DNA from: Lacrimispora defluvii
GTDB lineage: Bacteria > Bacillota > Clostridia > Lachnospirales > Lachnospiraceae
Direction: 5' to 3'
Assembly: GCA_013036995.1 (NCBI GenBank)
Contig: JAAOXG010000024.1
Span: 62,001-126,000, forward strand
Length of the DNA stretch: 64,000 bases
The notes beneath the pieces were generated by a model. That model was not told the origin of the DNA. It saw only the letters and a program-made list of their open reading frames with translations, and did not search any database. Positions 55,878 to 64,000 of this stretch are shown piece by piece. A program made the translations under genes and the position numbers. Numbering within the stretch: position 1 is the stretch's first letter; each line of letters begins with the position of its first letter.

Positions 55878-56898
55878 ATGAAGAAGAGAGAAAAAATTGA
55901 TGGAAAGGTATTTTTACTGATTATCACCATCCTTCTCTTTTTGGTGATGTATGCAGCCGGTCTGATCATATTCCAAAGCAAAGGGTTTGCAAAGCCTCAG
56001 GTATTTCTAAACCTGTTTATTTCCAATGCCGGTCTGATCGTTATTGCAGCGGGTATGACGATGGTTATGATAACTGGTGGAATTGATATTTCGGTTGGTT
56101 CCATTGTAGCCCTGACCTGCATGATGCTTGCATGGATGATGGAAATTAAGGGAATGGGAGCGGTTCCTGCTCTTATCATTGTTCTGATTATGGGAATTGT
56201 ATTTGGTCTGGTACAGGGATTTTTAATCGCATATCTGAAAATACAGCCCTTCATTGTTACCTTGGCCGGAATGTTCTTTGCCAGAGGTCTGACTGCGATT
56301 ATCAGTCAGGAAATGATCAGTATTAAAAATGAGCTGTTTTTAAAATGGGCAAAGAGCAAAATCAACTTAACCTTTCTGGGCGGTACGGTAAACAAAAAAG
56401 GTGTGGTGAATTATTCGTTTATTTATCCCAGCGTAATCATTGCATTGATCGTTCTGGTGGGTATATTTGTTCTTTTGAAATTTACAAAGTTTGGAAGAAC
56501 CATATATGCGGTAGGCGGAAACGAACAGTCAGTCAGCACTGATGATGGGATTAAATGTCAGGCGGACCAAGCTGCTTGTTTATGTGATCAATGGCTTCTT
56601 ATGTTCGTTGGGAGGTTTCTTATTCGCATTGAATACCTGCGCTGGCTTTGTTGAACAGGCAAAGGGATTTGAAATGGAAGCCATCGCCTCAGCAGTAATT
56701 GGAGGAACGCTGCTTACCGGAGGGGTAGGCAATGTGTTCGGCAGCCTGTTTGGAGTTTTAATTAAGGGAACAATTGAAACATTTATTACATTCCAGGGGA
56801 CGCTGTCTTCCTGGTGGACCAAGATAACCATTGCAGCACTGCTTGCTTTCTTTATTATTCTGCAGAGCCTGTTTGCAAAGGCAAAGGAAAAACATTAA
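55878..56898 (+). pseudogene. yjfF: yjfF-type sugar permease gene broken by a frameshift
   Basis: Two frames, 55878-56654 and about 56536-56898, together encode one complete permease of ~340 residues. The first contains GMTMVMITGGIDISVGSIVA and GRTIYAVGGNEQS; the second continues with LMMGLNVRRTKL, AIASAVIGGTLLTGGVGNVF and GTLSSWWTKI, as in E. coli YjfF. The frame changes after the 4-bp duplication at 56527-56534. Removing four bases restores GGNEQSALMMGLNV exactly. The two parts could not be read as one without frameshifting; the second part has an ATG at 56542 but no clear ribosome binding site. The gene lies directly after ytfT. Confidence 0.85.
56526..56535 (+). repeat. Tandem CAGT duplication causing the yjfF frameshift
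   Basis: Bases 56526-56533 read CAGTCAGT, followed by CAGC. Deleting one 4-base unit restores the yjfF frame (AAC GAA CAG TCA GCA CTG ATG ATG). This is the pattern of a replication slippage event. Confidence 0.8.
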
Positions 56899-56910
56899 AC
56901 GGATTGATTG

Positions 56911-56948
56911 GAAGCCGGAGGGAGATAAGTTATCCCGGCTTCTTTTTC
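56911..56948 (+). terminator. Terminator after the ytf transporter operon
   Basis: GAAGCCGG (56911-56918) pairs with CCGGCTTC (56935-56942), then TTTTTC. The loop contains a short inner GGGA/TCCC pairing. Confidence 0.8.
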
Positions 56949-57079
56949 TTTCTGTATTATACTTGCGTTTGAGTCTTTGATTGATTATAATCGAGGAAGA
57001 CTGTTTTTATATAGACAGAAAATGAATCTGGCAAAAACGGAGGTAATACAGAAAAAGTACGCTTTTACTGGAAAAAAGT

Positions 57080-58468
57080 ATGAAAAAATTTATAGGTAAC
57101 AAAGCTTTTTATAAAATGGTATTGACCATTGCAATTCCTATTATGATACAGAATGGAATTACCAATTTCGTCAGTCTGCTTGATAACATTATGGTTGGTA
57201 TGGTGGGTACCGGCCAGATGTCGGGGGTTGCGATTGTAAATCAGCTGATTTTTGTCTTTAATGTCAGTATCTTTGGTATTGTTTCTGGTGCGGGAATCTT
57301 TGGGGCTCAATTTTACGGCTGTGGTAAGCATGACGGAGTAAGGCATACATTCCGGTTTAAATTTTTGTTCTGCCTGTTTTTGTCAGCTGTGGCTGCAGTT
57401 ATATTCTATTTTTACGGTGAAAACTTAATTTACATGTACCTTCACGGGGAGGAAAGCGGCGGAGATCTTGCGCTTGCGCTTGCCAATGGACGCAGATATA
57501 TGCTTGTTATGATGCTGGGGCTTTTGCCGTTTAGCATTGAGCAGGCATATACCAGTACGCTTCGTGAATGCGGAGAAACGGTGATTCCCATGAAGGCGGG
57601 AATCGTAGCAGTGTTGGTGAATCTGGTTCTTAACTATATTCTTATCTTTGGTAAATTCGGTGCACCGGTTCTTGGCGTGGTGGGCGCAGGAATTGCTACT
57701 GTTACGGCAAGATATATAGAGACTGTAATTGTAATAATCTGGACCCATATGCATAAAAAACGCTTTCCATTTATCGAAGGGGTATATAAGAGCATGCACA
57801 TACCAGCAAGCCTGATCGGAGGAATCTTCGTGAAGGGCACCCCTTTGATTGTCAACGAAGCTTTGTGGGCGAGCGGTATGGCAATGTTAATGCAATGCTA
57901 TTCCATCAGGGGACTGACAGCTGTGGCTGGATTAAATATTTCCAATACTATAGGAAATGTGTTTAATGTGGTTTATATGGCGCTTGGAATTTCTGTTTCC
58001 ATTATTGTAGGCCAGCTCTTAGGTGCGGGAAAGATGGAGGAAGCCAGAGATACTGATACAAAACTAATCGTATTCTCCGTTGCTTCCTGTGCGGTTATGG
58101 GTACAATTCTGGCAATTGTAGCACCTCTGTTTCCTATGATTTACAATACAACCGATGAGGTGAAGCACTTAGCAGTTCAGTTTATCCGGATTCTGGCCTT
58201 TATTATGCCGATGAATGCATTTATGAATGTATCTTATTTTACACTGCGTTCCGGAGGAAAGACGGTTGTAACCTTTTTCTTTGACAGTGTGTTTATGTGG
58301 GTGGCAAGTATTCCGGCAGCATATCTGTTGAGCCGATACACCCAGATTCCCATTGTTCCGCTTTATTTTATGTGCCAGATGGTAGATATCATTAAATGTA
58401 TCATCGGTTTTGTTCTGGTAAAGAAAGGGGTATGGATTCAGAATATCGTTCTGGATCATGAGGCATAA
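57080..58468 (+). CDS. MATE-family multidrug/metabolite exporter
   Basis: 462 residues with twelve predicted helices in two halves. The first half begins MVLTIAIPIMIQNGITNFVSL and contains DNIMVGMVGTGQMSGVAIVNQ, and the second has VAGLNISNTIGNVFNV, both typical of MATE. It would export drugs or metabolites using a Na+ or H+ gradient. Its ribosome binding site is weak (GGAAAAAAG). The esterase gene begins 14 bases after its stop, so the two are probably co-transcribed. Confidence 0.9.
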   Translation: MKKFIGNKAFYKMVLTIAIPIMIQNGITNFVSLLDNIMVGMVGTGQMSGVAIVNQLIFVFNVSIFGIVSGAGIFGAQFYGCGKHDGVRHTFRFKFLFCLFLSAVAAVIFYFYGENLIYMYLHGEESGGDLALALANGRRYMLVMMLGLLPFSIEQAYTSTLRECGETVIPMKAGIVAVLVNLVLNYILIFGKFGAPVLGVVGAGIATVTARYIETVIVIIWTHMHKKRFPFIEGVYKSMHIPASLIGGIFVKGTPLIVNEALWASGMAMLMQCYSIRGLTAVAGLNISNTIGNVFNVVYMALGISVSIIVGQLLGAGKMEEARDTDTKLIVFSVASCAVMGTILAIVAPLFPMIYNTTDEVKHLAVQFIRILAFIMPMNAFMNVSYFTLRSGGKTVVTFFFDSVFMWVASIPAAYLLSRYTQIPIVPLYFMCQMVDIIKCIIGFVLVKKGVWIQNIVLDHEA

Positions 58469-58481
58469 GAGAGGAGAAGAT

Positions 58482-59477
58482 ATGATGTTTGAGTCGGTTT
58501 CCGTTGATACAACCATTGAAGAACTTTGCACAAAAAAAGAGCTTTCCCAGTTTTCTGATTATTTTTTCACTCATATGACAGAGGATGTATGGAAGCGCAG
58601 AATAGGTGATTATGGAAATGAACGGTGTGGGATACTGCCTGCGATAAAGCGGATTTATGAGGTAATGGAAGCAAATACCCAGATAATCTATGATGTTTAT
58701 CCAAAAGAGGAATGGGAAAAAGAACCGGATAAGGAACAGGTGAAACTGATTCATATGCCGGGAGACCCGGATAAGCCCTTTGTACTTGTGTGTCCGGGCG
58801 GGGGGTATGCAAGGGAATGGGTACTGGTTGAAGGCTATCCCATTGCCGAGCAGTTAAACCGAATGGGGTATTCTGCATTTATCTTAATTTACCGGACAGG
58901 TCAGAAGAACCTTCTTCCCAAACCTATGGAGGATACAGCGGCGGCTCTTAGATTTCTTGATGCCAATCGCGAGAAGTTCCAGATCACAATGGAAGACTAT
59001 GCAGTGGCGGGATTTTCCGCGGGAGGCCATCTGGCAGCTGTATGGGGAACGAAAGAGAAGGGGTATGAGGTCTATGGTATTCATAAGCCGGGTGCTCTGT
59101 TTCTTGGTTACCCCAGCATTTCCACGGTTCAGTTTTTAAAGGATATGGAGCGGGCTTCTGATTCCCAGCGGGAAGCCGCCGTGAAGTATTTAGAACGGAT
59201 CGGAGGGGAGAATTTTACAAAAGAAGGGCTGGCAGAGTACAGTGTGGAGTACCTTATGGATCAGGAATATCCTCCCTGCTATCTGATTCACAGCAAGGAT
59301 GATCCTGTCGTTAATATTGAAGCCAGCTACTTAATGGAAGAACAGCTAAAGCGTTTAAATGTCCCTTACAGAGTACGGTTTATGGAGCAGGGCGGACACA
59401 GCTTCGGTCTTGGAAACGGGACGGAACTTGATGGCTGGCTGGCAGACGCCGTCAGTTTCTGGGAAGAGGTACGTTAA
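58482..59477 (+). CDS. Alpha/beta-hydrolase, acetyl-esterase-like
   Basis: 331 residues from ATG 58482, after AGAGGAGAAG. An N-terminal ~85-residue part (with FSDYFFTHM) precedes an alpha/beta-hydrolase of the BD-FAE/acetyl-xylan-esterase-like group. Oxyanion motif CPGGGYARE, nucleophile Ser179 in GFSAGGHLA, Asp in HSKDDPVV and His in GGHSFGLGNG are all visible. No signal peptide, so it acts inside the cell, perhaps on acylated sugars. The preceding MATE gene and the downstream GH31 and esterase genes suggest a glycan role. Confidence 0.86.
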   Translation: MMFESVSVDTTIEELCTKKELSQFSDYFFTHMTEDVWKRRIGDYGNERCGILPAIKRIYEVMEANTQIIYDVYPKEEWEKEPDKEQVKLIHMPGDPDKPFVLVCPGGGYAREWVLVEGYPIAEQLNRMGYSAFILIYRTGQKNLLPKPMEDTAAALRFLDANREKFQITMEDYAVAGFSAGGHLAAVWGTKEKGYEVYGIHKPGALFLGYPSISTVQFLKDMERASDSQREAAVKYLERIGGENFTKEGLAEYSVEYLMDQEYPPCYLIHSKDDPVVNIEASYLMEEQLKRLNVPYRVRFMEQGGHSFGLGNGTELDGWLADAVSFWEEVR

Positions 59478-59486
59478 GGACTCTTC

Positions 59487-60317
59487 TCATTGCCCTGTTT
59501 TTTTCTGATCGGCATACTGCTTGCGGTTTTTAGAAGGTGACATGCCGATTATGGACTTAAATACACGGTTAAAATGGGTTACATTGGAAAAGCCCACCTC
59601 TTTGCTGATATCTGTGATTGTCCGGCTTGTCTCCATAAAAAGCCTTTGAGCATGGATAATGCGAATGTTATTGATATACTGGATAATGGTGCTGTTGGTG
59701 TAGCGCTTGAACTCCCGGCATAAGTAATAAGGGCTTAAATAAAAGCGGGAGGCCAGATCCTCCAGGGTGATGTTTTCCGAAGAATGGCTGTGAAGGTAGT
59801 GAAGAATTTCCGTAATGCGGCTCCGGTTTTCCGGGGCTGCTTTTTCATCCGCTCTTCTGGCGATTTTAATTAAAAGCAGATTGAGCAGCATCTTCATGGC
59901 ATCAGAATGAAACCCTTCTCCTTCTTCCTGCTCTTTTAAAATATTATTTAACAGAAGATGAACGGACTGGCTGGCTTTTGTATCAAACCGGTATACTCCG
60001 GCTGACTGGCTGAGGGTGTGGAGAACTTCCGGCACAGTGACTGTTTCTGGGGAAAAATACACCAGAACCCGTTTAAAGGGCACGTCATTATCTCCATAGG
60101 AATGGTGCATGGAGTAGGGAGGAAAGATAATAAATTCCCCTGAGTTTAAGGAATAAATATTATCGTTCACCATATGATATCGTTTTCCGTATTCCAGATA
60201 ATATAATTCAAAATATTCGTGATAATGGGATTTGGCCATATTATCGTTCACGCCCTGAATCCGCTCAGTGGCGATCATCTGGCCTCCTGCCATAATGAAA
60301 CTTGCTGTATCAATCAA
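59487..60317 (-). CDS. AraC-family transcriptional regulator
   Basis: 276 residues starting at TTG 60317 (complement) after GGAGG; an in-frame ATG eight codons further in is a weaker choice. Cupin sensor with HYHEYFELYYLEYG and FIIFPPYSMHHSYG, then AraC helix-turn-helix motifs (DLASRFYLSPYYLCREFKR, ISKEVGFSNVTHFNRVFK) near the C-terminus. It has its own promoter at 60348-60376. The mirrored boxes at 63168 and 63297 are possible targets, along with the GH31 gene that reads in the same direction. Confidence 0.9.
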   Translation of the reverse strand: MIDTASFIMAGGQMIATERIQGVNDNMAKSHYHEYFELYYLEYGKRYHMVNDNIYSLNSGEFIIFPPYSMHHSYGDNDVPFKRVLVYFSPETVTVPEVLHTLSQSAGVYRFDTKASQSVHLLLNNILKEQEEGEGFHSDAMKMLLNLLLIKIARRADEKAAPENRSRITEILHYLHSHSSENITLEDLASRFYLSPYYLCREFKRYTNSTIIQYINNIRIIHAQRLFMETSRTITDISKEVGFSNVTHFNRVFKSIIGMSPSKNRKQYADQKKTGQ

Positions 60318-60347
60318 GATCGTACCTCCATGGGTATAACTGGCTTC

Positions 60348-60376
60348 ATTATAACGTTTTAATGACCGGATATCAA
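60348..60376 (-). promoter_or_regulatory. Promoter of the AraC-type gene (TTGATA-17-TATAAT, complement)
   Basis: Read on the complement, TTGATA (60371-60376) and TATAAT (60348-60353) are 17 bases apart, 31 bases before the TTG start. Confidence 0.72.
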
Positions 60377-60412
60377 TATAGGATTATTGAGAAATGCTCT
60401 CAGTAAATGTTC

Positions 60413-60466
60413 TTGCTTTTTCTTGGCTCCTGTGATATTATGAACTTAGTTAGCAATAACTAACTA
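60413..60466 (+). promoter_or_regulatory. Orphan promoter with MarR-like palindrome
   Basis: TTGCTT (60413-60418) and TATTAT (60436-60441) are 17 bases apart. A perfect TAGTTAG-N6-CTAACTA palindrome (60447-60466) covers the predicted transcription start. This form is typical of MarR-family operators. No MarR gene or rightward protein-coding gene is adjacent, so the promoter has no obvious product. Confidence 0.55.
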
Positions 60467-60586
60467 CATGTGAATATTCTATACATCAGTCTAACCCTCT
60501 GAGATTATCCTTCATTGACCCGTGAGGGATCATGACTCCTACAAAAAACCCGCCCCTGTAACCGCATGACAGGGACGGGCTTTTTG
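60449..60586 (+). ncRNA. Candidate small RNA between orphan promoter and terminator
   Basis: From the predicted start near 60449 to the terminator at about 60586 the transcript would be ~138 bases. It has no reading frame of note. A hairpin between CCCTC (60497-60501) and GAGGG (60525-60529) can form, plus the terminator stem, and several C-rich single-stranded runs. Support is only the promoter/terminator arrangement; a promoter remnant left by a deletion is an alternative. Confidence 0.3.
60544..60586. terminator. Bidirectional terminator downstream of GH31
   Basis: AAAAACCCGCCCCTGT (60544-60559) pairs with ACAGGGACGGGCTTTTT (60569-60585) with one mismatch. The A- and T-runs serve both strands; for the complement it is the terminator of the GH31 gene. 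Confidence 0.85.
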
Positions 60587-60592
60587 GTTTTA

Positions 60593-63094
60593 TTACATTC
60601 CGATCATATCAAACTGCTGGAATGAAATCACAAGTCTGCAGTCGTTTTTAGGATTGGGATATTTAATCTGAACGGATTTTAAAGTCTGGCTGTAATACCA
60701 GCCGCAGTCTGCTGCTTCGAATTTTTTCCGATACAGGAAATGAGGCAGTTCTTTGCCGTCTAATGTAATCCAGAACGGTGCCTTGTCTCTGCGGATTACA
60801 TCTAAATAAATGCTTTCAACCGTAGTCTGATAGCTGCCCTCCTGCTTAAATTCCAAAACGGTTTGTTCACCAGAAGTCATTATAATTCCGGTCTTTAAAT
60901 ATTCTCCATTCTGATAATTTAATGTAGTTCCGTCATCCTCGTAGAGTGTAAAGGAATTGTCTTTGCCAGCAGCAAGAAGCAGATGAATACCGGTAACAGA
61001 TTCGGTGGTTAAGTTGTTCATCTGGTTGGCTGCCATAGGAATGATTGCACCTTCCCGTACAAATAGTGGAATACTCGCCATTGTTACCGGGAACTCAAGT
61101 GTTTGTCCACCCTCGAATCTTTCTCTGGTATAGAAATCATAGAATATCTCACCCTCGGGCAGGTAGACCTTTCTTGTAAGAGCACATTTTTCCACAACAT
61201 TAGCTACCAGCAGAGAATCACCGATCATAAAATCAATGCCCTCTTCATAACAGGCAGGGTCATTCTGGAATGCGCTGCACATGGGTTCCATAATGGGTAA
61301 TCCGGTTTCGTGGGCACGTTCCATAAGAGAGTACAGGTAAGGGATCAGTCTGTAGCGGAACTTGATGGCATCCCGGATATATCCGGTGTGGTTACCGTAC
61401 ATCCAGGGTTCTGTTACCGTATTATCAGTATTTACGGAGTGTACGGAAAATCTTGGCTGGAAAATACCGTTCTGAATCCAGCGGACCATCAGCTCTGCTT
61501 CCGGAGACGTACCGTAAAATCCGCCGATGTCACAGCCCTGATTTGCCACGCCGCTTAAACTCATGCCCAGTATGGTTGCTATATTATATTTTAGTGAATC
61601 CCAGCAGGTTAAGTTATCTCCAGCCCAGGTCTGAGCGTAGCGCTGAATTCCGCTGTGTCCGGACCGGCATACAATAAAGGGTCTGGTGTTATCAAAGGTT
61701 TCATGAATGGCCTCATCGGTGATCTGGCACATAATATTTGACATAACTGATTTTAACTGGCCGATGGTACCGCCTTTGCCTTCAAAATCACAGCGGCAGT
61801 CTTTGTCCACCATGCTGTCATATTCACAGTTATCGTTCCATACCGAGCAGGTTCCCATTTCCAGAACATTTTCCTTTAACATTTCTTTCCATACGCTTCG
61901 GGTTACGGGTTTGGTAAAATCAGCAAATACTCCCTTGCCGCCCCACCAGGTACCGATACCGGGTTCGTCGCTCTGGCTGTCTTTTACAAAGATATCTTTT
62001 GCTTTCATCTGTTCCAGATTGGGGTGGGAAAGAAGAATTCCGGGTTTTACGTTTGGAGATACGGTAATTCCTCTTTTTTTCATCTGTGCAAAAAAGTCTC
62101 TTGGATTTTTAAAGCGTTTTTCATTCCAGGTAAATACACAGCGTTTTACGCCCTGTTGGGTGTCCTGAGAGGTGTAGCCTGAGGAAAGCTGGAAACCATC
62201 GACTGGGATATCCTCTTCTTTGGTTGTGTCAATAAACTCTGTGATTGCGTCATCACAGTCAGCCTCCAGCTCGGGATAATACATGGACGAGCCAAGATAT
62301 CCAAGTGCATACCGGGGCAGCATGGCGGATTTACCGGTAAGATCGGTATACCGGGAAACGACTTCACGAATAGAAGGACCGGCAATCAGGAATAAATCGA
62401 TATCACCGCCGTCAGTACGATACCGGCTGTGAGGCTTCCAGTAATTGCTCTTTTCTCTACCCATATCAAAATCGCATTCATAAGTATTATGATAGAAATA
62501 GCCCACTGCTTTTTTTGAATCCCGGTTTAATTTAATGTAAAACGGAATGTGCTTATACAGGGAATCTGTTTCCTTTGGGTTATAACCCATGGCATCCTTG
62601 GGGCTCATGGATAGGAATTTCTGCGCTTTATTCCACTGTCCGCTCTTTTCCCCAAATCCGTAGAAGCAGTCCTGGGGTGAAATCTCACTGGTGTGAATAC
62701 GGCGATGATTGCTGTCCTCTAAATATCCAAGGTCTACAATATCAGAATGAAGACAGGTGCCTTCTTTATCATAAACGCAGATACGGAATGGATCTTTTTC
62801 AATAACAACCTTTAACTGGGACCCGGTCAGAATGGCCTGTTCTTCGGACTGACTGAGACTTGCAGTGGCTGGAACCACCCTCTTTCTCTGTCCTTTTAAA
62901 AGTCCGTCCATACGGTCCTCCCATGCGGTCATAACCAGACTGTAGGATTCTTCCGCAAAATCACCGTCAAATCCGGCGCGGATTCTTAAAATGGTTTCTG
63001 TTAAAAACTGTACCCGGATCTCGATGGAATTGGTAATAATTTTAAAATAACCATCCATCTCCTTTACTTCATTCACGTTTGTACATAGCTTCAT
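60593..63094 (-). CDS. GH31 family alpha-glycosidase
   Basis: 833 residues from the ATG at 63094 (complement), after AAAGGAG. No signal peptide. N-terminal beta-sandwich (about 1-230), barrel with nucleophile Asp421 in SVWNDNCEYD and acid/base Asp493 in WAGDNLTCWDS, then C-terminal beta-domains with VREGAIIPM. Its active site motif (WNDN) differs from that of the other GH31 in this window (WCDSTEP), so a different alpha-linkage or sugar is likely. Family members act on alpha-glucosides, xylosides, galactosides or N-acetylgalactosaminides. It is divergent from the esterase at 63363 and shares a mirrored regulatory box with it. Confidence 0.88.
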   Translation of the reverse strand: MKLCTNVNEVKEMDGYFKIITNSIEIRVQFLTETILRIRAGFDGDFAEESYSLVMTAWEDRMDGLLKGQRKRVVPATASLSQSEEQAILTGSQLKVVIEKDPFRICVYDKEGTCLHSDIVDLGYLEDSNHRRIHTSEISPQDCFYGFGEKSGQWNKAQKFLSMSPKDAMGYNPKETDSLYKHIPFYIKLNRDSKKAVGYFYHNTYECDFDMGREKSNYWKPHSRYRTDGGDIDLFLIAGPSIREVVSRYTDLTGKSAMLPRYALGYLGSSMYYPELEADCDDAITEFIDTTKEEDIPVDGFQLSSGYTSQDTQQGVKRCVFTWNEKRFKNPRDFFAQMKKRGITVSPNVKPGILLSHPNLEQMKAKDIFVKDSQSDEPGIGTWWGGKGVFADFTKPVTRSVWKEMLKENVLEMGTCSVWNDNCEYDSMVDKDCRCDFEGKGGTIGQLKSVMSNIMCQITDEAIHETFDNTRPFIVCRSGHSGIQRYAQTWAGDNLTCWDSLKYNIATILGMSLSGVANQGCDIGGFYGTSPEAELMVRWIQNGIFQPRFSVHSVNTDNTVTEPWMYGNHTGYIRDAIKFRYRLIPYLYSLMERAHETGLPIMEPMCSAFQNDPACYEEGIDFMIGDSLLVANVVEKCALTRKVYLPEGEIFYDFYTRERFEGGQTLEFPVTMASIPLFVREGAIIPMAANQMNNLTTESVTGIHLLLAAGKDNSFTLYEDDGTTLNYQNGEYLKTGIIMTSGEQTVLEFKQEGSYQTTVESIYLDVIRRDKAPFWITLDGKELPHFLYRKKFEAADCGWYYSQTLKSVQIKYPNPKNDCRLVISFQQFDMIGM

Positions 63095-63167
63095 AAGGCA
63101 TATACTCCTTTACTGTAATTCAAAAACAGGTTTGTGATATAATCATAAAGAAAACGGCAATCAAATA

Positions 63168-63312
63168 CTAGACTAAAATTGCAGACTGTCAGTCAAAACT
63201 ATACATATCTTGCACTCTTTCAGAGGGAAATATGCCGGATACAGACGCAATTCTGGGGATAAAAGAGCAAAATAGGTATAGGATATATCAAAAAAGTGCA
63301 ATTTTTGTCTAG
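63168..63312. promoter_or_regulatory. Mirrored 16-bp boxes in the GH31/esterase divergent region
   Basis: CTAGACTAAAATTGCA (63168-63183) and TGCAATTTTTGTCTAG (63297-63312) are complementary at 15 of 16 positions. Read toward the gene it precedes, each box is TGCAATTTTwGTCTAG, 74 bases before the GH31 start and 51 bases before the esterase start. This is what two sites for one activator serving both promoters would look like. A TATAAT for the esterase lies at 63333-63338. Confidence 0.6.
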
Positions 63313-63362
63313 CAGTGTAAGGCGAAGACGAATATAATGAAGGAAAAAAGGAGGATTCAACC

Positions 63363-64000
63363 ATGGCCAGTATGAATTGTCATTATTATAGTTATTCTTT
63401 GGGGCATACAGTGGATGTCAATGTATTTGTACCAACACCAGAGGGAAATGAGCAAATAACCAGTGAATCAGCAAAGAAAGCATTTCCTTATGAAAAAGGT
63501 CTGCCAGTCCTGTATCTGCTTCATGGAGCGTTTGGTGATTACAGCTCCTGGATGCGTTTTTCCAACATCGAGCGTTATGCTCAGAAGCATTGCTGCGTGG
63601 TAGTGATGGCATCAGCGGAAAATAGCTTCTATCAGGATATGTACCATGGAAACCGTTACTTCACCTTCTTTTCAGAAGAACTTCCTGCATTTATAAAAAG
63701 TATTTTTCCGGTTTCCAAAAGACGGGAGGATACATTTGTTGCAGGACTGTCCATGGGAGGCTATGGAGCATGGTTTCTGGGATTGTCAAAACCGGAGCAG
63801 TATGCCAAGGCTGCCAGCATGTCTGGTGCGCTGAATATTGTAAAAACCTTTGAGGAAATTAAAAATGGATCCATTGATGGTCCGTTCCCCTGGAAAAATA
63901 TTTTTGAAAATCCCGATGAGATTGCCGGAAGCAGTGCAGATCTGATGGTACTGTATGACCGCTGCGTAAAAGACGGAATTGTGCCGGAGCTTTATCAGGC
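63363..64000 (+). CDS. Esterase of the FrmB/S-formylglutathione hydrolase-like family, N-terminal part
   Basis: The gene runs off the end of the window; 212 complete codons are visible and the frame is open. ATG 63363 follows GGAGG by eight bases. It is an alpha/beta-hydrolase of the putative-esterase family: LLHGAFGDYSSW forms the oxyanion region and Ser130 in GLSMGGYGAW is the nucleophile. Relatives include feruloyl/acetyl esterases and mycolyltransferase-like enzymes. No signal peptide is seen, so it is intracellular. Its divergent partner is a GH31 glycosidase, with which it shares a mirrored regulatory box, suggesting joint de-esterification and hydrolysis of an imported oligosaccharide. 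Confidence 0.85.
   Translation, partial: MASMNCHYYSYSLGHTVDVNVFVPTPEGNEQITSESAKKAFPYEKGLPVLYLLHGAFGDYSSWMRFSNIERYAQKHCCVVVMASAENSFYQDMYHGNRYFTFFSEELPAFIKSIFPVSKRREDTFVAGLSMGGYGAWFLGLSKPEQYAKAASMSGALNIVKTFEEIKNGSIDGPFPWKNIFENPDEIAGSSADLMVLYDRCVKDGIVPELYQ

Noticed and set aside
63095-63362. Mirrored boxes as a terminator hairpin or insertion-sequence ends
   Set aside because: The arms are 113 bases apart, there is no T-run, no transposase and no flanking target duplication.

Overview
The window looks like chromosomal DNA of an anaerobic Clostridia bacterium, probably of the Lachnospiraceae (Lacrimispora / Clostridium saccharolyticum-like). The reasons are a moderate to low G+C content, strong GGAGG ribosome binding sites, many YesM/YesN-type two-component systems, AraC-type regulators and sugar ABC transporters, a zinc-type S18, and AT-rich sigma-A-like promoters. 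The genus is inferred from gene content, not from a marker gene.

Layout. 1-6.8 kb: the end of a PrpR/sigma-54-activator-type regulator, then an operon with an enolase-superfamily enzyme, a sugar ABC transporter (two permeases and a lipoprotein) and a GH43 glycosidase. 6.9-10.4 kb: a Cache-domain chemoreceptor, a His-less HPr-like protein and an AraC regulator. 10.5-16.2 kb: conserved housekeeping genes (zinc-ribbon membrane protein, DUF2156 protein, Eis-like acetyltransferase, sirtuin, aldo/keto reductase, DUF951, rpsF-ssb-rpsR). 16.4-21.3 kb: a patchwork of acetyltransferase and methyltransferase genes with one apparently frameshifted gene and one truncated gene, then an EFR1-type flavodoxin/ferredoxin, an HXXEE membrane protein and a TetR regulator. 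21.3-27.4 kb: a calcium-type P-ATPase and a degenerate PrpR-like regulator divergent from a DUF1537 sugar-acid kinase. 27.5-33.0 kb: an RpiR regulator divergent from a complete D-glucosaminate (dga) PTS operon. 33.1-41.4 kb: a YesN/YesM pair, an ABC sugar transporter and a GH31 glycosidase. 41.4-48.7 kb: a methyltransferase, then a beta-glucoside operon (licT, PTS EIIBCA, GH1, secreted carboxylesterase) with two RAT/terminator leaders. 48.9-56.9 kb: a second YesN/YesM pair and a ytfQRT-yjfF-type furanose transporter whose last gene is frameshifted by a 4-bp tandem duplication. 57.1-64 kb: a MATE exporter, an esterase, an AraC regulator, a GH31 glycosidase and a divergent, window-truncated esterase.

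Taken together the segment is a plant/host-glycan and sugar-acid utilisation region: several transporter-plus-hydrolase cassettes, each beside its own regulator. Products would feed central metabolism through PTS, ABC uptake and intracellular glycosidases. Most of these systems belong to known families. The less ordinary signals are regulatory or degenerative: mirrored 16-bp boxes between GH31 and an esterase, 21-bp-phased direct repeats before ytfQ, an orphan promoter/operator/terminator unit at 60.4-60.6 kb, a PrpR-like protein that has lost its sigma-54 contact loop and Walker B acids, and the yjfF slippage mutation. No tRNA, rRNA, CRISPR array, insertion sequence or prophage was recognised.
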